A stretch of 64,000 nucleotides of DNA from Aliiroseovarius sp. M344 (lineage in GTDB: Bacteria > Pseudomonadota > Alphaproteobacteria > Rhodobacterales > Rhodobacteraceae), in the NCBI RefSeq assembly GCF_025140835.1, contig NZ_CP081153.1:3133001-3197000 (forward strand), read 5' to 3'. Positions 61,365 through 64,000 of this stretch are shown piece by piece (positions within the stretch are counted from its first letter, which is position 1; every line of letters starts with the position of its first letter). The notes below the pieces were generated by a model that saw nothing but the letters and a program-made list of their open reading frames with translations, did not search any database and was not told the origin of the DNA. The translations under genes were made by a program, and so were the position numbers.

Positions 61365-62149
61365 CACCGCACCTGGGTCGTTGCTGCCAACATCTGATCG
61401 GCGGCGGTTATGACCTTTGAATTCAGTTCGTATCCGCGCTGCGCCTCGATCAACTCAGTGACCTCGCGTACTGCATCAACAGTGCTGTTTTCCAAATAAC
61501 CCTGGCGCAGCGTACCGCGCCCATCTTCTCCGGGTGCACCTACAAATGCGAGACCAGAGGCAGATGTTTCACGAAACAGGTTCGATCCGATTGCCTCAAG
61601 ACCTTTTTCGTTGGTGAACCCGGCAAGCGTGAAAGCTCCTAAAAGCTCTGGTTCAACAGCATCATCAAAGTAGGCATAAACCTCGCCGTCAGCGTTGATA
61701 GAAATCGACCGCGCATCACTTGGAACCGTTATTTCAGGCGCGACCGCATAGCCATCAGATGTGACAATCAGGCCATCGCCGGATAGTTTCAGCCCTCCAT
61801 CACGGGTGTAGCCCGAAGCTCCTGACGGCAGCGTCACTTCCAGATACCCCTTGCCTTCAATCGCAAGGTCCAAATTACCGTTGGTTTGCGTCAGAGTGCC
61901 CTGTTGCACCAGCATTGAGACAGACGTGGGCCGCACACCCAGCCCCAGTTGGATGCCAGTCGGCAGAGCCGTCCCGTCCGAGGCATTGATCGTCCCCGCA
62001 TGAGCCATTTGTTGATAATGCAGGTCTGCGAATTCAGCGCGCCGCGCGTTATAACCCGTCGTTGACATGTTCGCGAGGTTGTTCGAGATCGTCTCGACAC
62101 GCATTTGTTGCGCAAGCATACCCGTGGCTGCAATGTTTAATGCACGCAT
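61364..62149 (-). CDS. flgG: Flagellar distal rod protein
   Basis: This 261-residue rod protein has the N-terminal MRALNIAATGMLAQQ and the NNLANMSTTGYNARRAEF motif. Its C-terminal helix (VDAVREVTELIEAQRGYE and following) is typical of distal rod subunits. A GGAGG ribosome binding site precedes the ATG. It follows flgF by 12 bp. The length equals the usual 260-262 residues. Confidence 0.96.
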   Translation of the reverse strand: MRALNIAATGMLAQQMRVETISNNLANMSTTGYNARRAEFADLHYQQMAHAGTINASDGTALPTGIQLGLGVRPTSVSMLVQQGTLTQTNGNLDLAIEGKGYLEVTLPSGASGYTRDGGLKLSGDGLIVTSDGYAVAPEITVPSDARSISINADGEVYAYFDDAVEPELLGAFTLAGFTNEKGLEAIGSNLFRETSASGLAFVGAPGEDGRGTLRQGYLENSTVDAVREVTELIEAQRGYELNSKVITAADQMLAATTQVR

Positions 62150-62161
62150 GATAAACCTCCT

Positions 62162-62881
62162 TTAACCGCCAACTGTTTTCAGGACGCCGCGAATACGCTC
62201 GTCCTCTCTCTCAAGGAATTTTTGACCCAATTCATAGCTCCGCTGGACCTCGATCATGCGCGCAACTTCGGCGATCGGATCAACGTTTGACCCCTCGAGA
62301 AAACCCTGCAAAATCGCGGCATCACCGAATGCGGGCTCAATTCCCCCTGGCGCTTCAAACCGAACACCGTCGCGGTGCAATAGGTCATTTTGGTCAAGCG
62401 GCGCATACAGCCCGACCTGCGCAACAGCGCGCCCATTGACCGAAATGGTCCCGTCTGTCGCGACGGCCACTGACGTCGCGTCTGGCGGAACAAAGATCGG
62501 CGATCCACCACCATCCAGCAGGCGATACCCGTCAGGTGTGGCCAGCTCCCCTTCGGTCGACGGGGTAAAAGAACCAGCCCGGGTCAGGAATTGGCCTGAC
62601 GGCCCTTCGACCAGAAAAAAACCATCGCCTTCGATCGCGAAATCAAAAGCGCCGCCGGTTTGGGTCAGTGCACCCTGCTGAAGGTCAAGCGCCCGCACAT
62701 TGCCAGTCGCCATTGACAGCGATGAATCCCCAGGTTCGAGCGCGTTCACATACTCGGAAAAAACGACGCCTTCGCGACGGAACCCGGTGGTTGAAGCATT
62801 CGCAATGTTGTTCGCAACGCTCTGTATTTCGCGCATCAATCCAGCTTGGCGCGTCAGCGATGTGTACCCGATATTGTCCAT
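62162..62881 (-). CDS. flgF: Flagellar proximal rod protein
   Basis: This 239-residue rod protein has the N-terminal NIANASTTGFRREGVVFSEY and the C-terminal helix NVDPIAEVARMIEVQRSYEL. The frame is open to 63109 through fliQ, but the ATG at 62881 has a GGGAGG ribosome binding site and begins the typical rod sequence, 2 bp after the fliQ stop. It resembles FlgG throughout, as expected for this family. Confidence 0.95.
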   Translation of the reverse strand: MDNIGYTSLTRQAGLMREIQSVANNIANASTTGFRREGVVFSEYVNALEPGDSSLSMATGNVRALDLQQGALTQTGGAFDFAIEGDGFFLVEGPSGQFLTRAGSFTPSTEGELATPDGYRLLDGGGSPIFVPPDATSVAVATDGTISVNGRAVAQVGLYAPLDQNDLLHRDGVRFEAPGGIEPAFGDAAILQGFLEGSNVDPIAEVARMIEVQRSYELGQKFLEREDERIRGVLKTVGG

Positions 62882-62883
62882 GC

Positions 62884-63153
62884 TTAGCCTCCCGCGATCA
62901 GCGGGACGACCCGCATTTGGAAGAAGCTGACAAGCGTTTCTGTCATGAAACCCATGCTGCCCCAAAACACGACAAGGATCGCAATCAGTTTCGGCACGAA
63001 AGTCAGCGTCATTTCTTGTATCGATGTCAGCGCTTGGAACAGGCCAACAATCAAACCCGACAAAAGCGCAACGGTCAGGATCGGAAGCGAAATCATCACT
63101 GCAATCCAAAGCCCGGCCCGCAATGTGTCGTAGAAAATAAACTCATCCATCAT
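62884..63153 (-). CDS. fliQ: Flagellar export apparatus protein
   Basis: This 89-residue protein has two transmembrane helices (about 15-40 and 50-75). The conserved SGLIVGLFQALTSIQEMTL loop between them is diagnostic of FliQ, part of the FliPQR export gate. The ATG at 63153 overlaps the fliE stop. Size is exactly as expected. Confidence 0.96.
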   Translation of the reverse strand: MMDEFIFYDTLRAGLWIAVMISLPILTVALLSGLIVGLFQALTSIQEMTLTFVPKLIAILVVFWGSMGFMTETLVSFFQMRVVPLIAGG

Positions 63154-63443
63154 CAGACCGGCATCCTCAAAATTTCCTGATAAGCCTCAACGACCTTGTC
63201 GCGCACCGTGACAGCGGTTTCGACGGCCAGTTCAGTCTGCGCCAGCGCTTGCACCAAAGCATGGGGATCCGCGTTCCCTGACAGGGCTGCCATCGCTGTC
63301 TTCTCGCCCTGTTCTACAGTTGCCGCAAAACTGGTTGCCGCCGCCGAAAATGGGTTCTTGCTTTGTTCGGATTGCGGTGTTGGTAAAGTCGCTTGTTTGG
63401 ATGCCGCATACTGTTGCGAGGCGAGCGTAGATCTGATGTCCAT
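63153..63443 (-). CDS. fliE: Flagellar hook-basal body adaptor
   Basis: This 96-residue protein has the FliE C-terminal pattern LAQTELAVETAVTVRDKVVEAYQEILRMPV-type, with the Arg-Asp-Lys and Tyr-Gln-Glu-Ile positions conserved. FliE links the MS-ring to the rod. It lies 11 bp after flgC and overlaps fliQ. Confidence 0.93.
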   Translation of the reverse strand: MDIRSTLASQQYAASKQATLPTPQSEQSKNPFSAAATSFAATVEQGEKTAMAALSGNADPHALVQALAQTELAVETAVTVRDKVVEAYQEILRMPV

Positions 63444-63454
63444 GGTTCCAGTTC

Positions 63455-63847
63455 CTATCGGCGCAGAAGTTCAAGAAGGCCACGAGACATTTGTCGGGCC
63501 TGATCGAACATTTTCAGGTTGGCCTCATAGCTGCGCTGGGCTTCGCGAGCGTCCGCGATTTCGATGACAAGGTCGACGTTAGAGCCTTCATAGTGGCCTG
63601 TTTCGTCTGCCATCGGGTGTGATGGGTCATAAATCGCTGGCAATGCGGCTTGATCCAGCGAAACACGCCCAGACCGCACAGCGCCAGTGGCCTGCCCAGC
63701 GTCCATGACGGCTTCGAAACTGGCCAGTTTTCGGCGGTATCCGGGCGTATCTGCATTGGCGATGTTTTCAGAAACATGGCGCAGGCGGTTTGCCTGACTT
63801 TGCATGCCAGATGCGGCGGCGGCGACGGAAGCTTTTAGGTCATTCAT
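63455..63847 (-). CDS. flgC: Flagellar proximal rod protein
   Basis: This 130-residue rod protein has the N-terminal SENIANADTPGYRRKL motif, the SNVDLVIEIADAREAQRSYE region and a terminal helix ending in SRGLLELLRR. It follows flgB by 11 bp. The length is within the usual 130-140 residues. Confidence 0.95.
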   Translation of the reverse strand: MNDLKASVAAAASGMQSQANRLRHVSENIANADTPGYRRKLASFEAVMDAGQATGAVRSGRVSLDQAALPAIYDPSHPMADETGHYEGSNVDLVIEIADAREAQRSYEANLKMFDQARQMSRGLLELLRR

Positions 63848-63858
63848 ATGTCTTCACC

Positions 63859-64000
63859 TCACCTACGGCCCAGCGCTGTGCGCATAATGCCAAGTGACGT
63901 CTTATAGACTGTCAGGGCCAAATCGTGATCGCGCTTGGCCTCAGCGGCGGCCATCATCTCAGCCTCCAGCGCGACAGAATTTCCGTTGGGCGACATCGCA
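63859..64000 (-). CDS. flgB: Flagellar proximal rod protein, 3' part only
   Basis: Only the last 46 codons lie in the window; the gene runs off the right end. The visible part reads PNGNSVALEAEMMAAAEAKR and then a helix ending TSLGIMRTALGRR, which is the FlgB C terminus. It precedes flgC in the expected order. The 5' part and its promoter are outside the window. Confidence 0.92.
   Translation of the reverse strand, partial: AMSPNGNSVALEAEMMAAAEAKRDHDLALTVYKTSLGIMRTALGRR

Overview
The window looks like part of a chromosome of a marine alphaproteobacterium, most likely a Rhodobacterales (Roseobacter-group) species. The grounds are a flagellar block in the order flgB-flgC-fliE-fliQ-flgF-flgG-flgA-flgH-fliL, sodium-linked energetics (Na+-NQR, TRAP transporter, cation/proton antiporter), a class I PHA synthase, and dense operons joined by ATGA/GTGA overlaps. 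This assignment is inferred from gene content, not from a search. No insertion sequence, prophage or CRISPR array was seen.

Layout. (1) 0.3-9.5 kb is a storage-polymer locus. A PHA synthase and an intracellular PHA depolymerase-like hydrolase face a four-gene cyanophycin operon: isoaspartyl dipeptidase, cyanophycinase, cyanophycin synthetase and a second Mur-ligase protein without an ATP-grasp domain. Together they cover synthesis and breakdown of a carbon polymer and a nitrogen polymer. (2) 9.6-14.0 kb is a tripartite ABC exporter. (3) 14.1-28.3 kb is a galactoside regulon. It holds an IclR regulator, a CUT1 sugar ABC transporter, a GH4 and a GH42 glycosidase, a mutarotase and a complete non-phosphorylating-entry (De Ley-Doudoroff) galactose route to pyruvate and glyceraldehyde-3-phosphate. 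(4) 28.4-37.9 kb is the complete nqrABCDEF-apbE-nqrM operon plus a CBS-domain gene. Divergent from it are a pentaheme cytochrome c carrying an EF-hand loop and an antiporter gene; a near-consensus FNR box lies in the shared promoter region. (5) 37.9-38.9 kb is a degenerate stretch followed by tRNA-Gly(TCC). (6) 39.0-43.7 kb is an RND efflux pump with a MarR regulator. (7) 44.0-48.9 kb is a TRAP transporter whose large permease carries a coiled-coil tail of about 325 residues. (8) 49.1-59.7 kb is a peptide/opine-type ABC importer and a hydroxyproline catabolic set (epimerase, D-amino-acid dehydrogenase, DHDPS-family deaminase) under a GntR regulator with a long palindromic operator. (9) 59.7-64.0 kb is the flagellar rod/ring/export block, cut by the window end inside flgB.

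The points most worth a second look are the Mur-ligase-only partner of cyanophycin synthetase, the short NqrB that lacks the usual FMN-attachment motif, the DctM coiled-coil tail, the FNR-box/pentaheme/NQR arrangement, and active-site substitutions in the isoaspartyl dipeptidase and the galactose dehydrogenase-like SDR. All functions are read from sequence motifs and context; no database search was possible.
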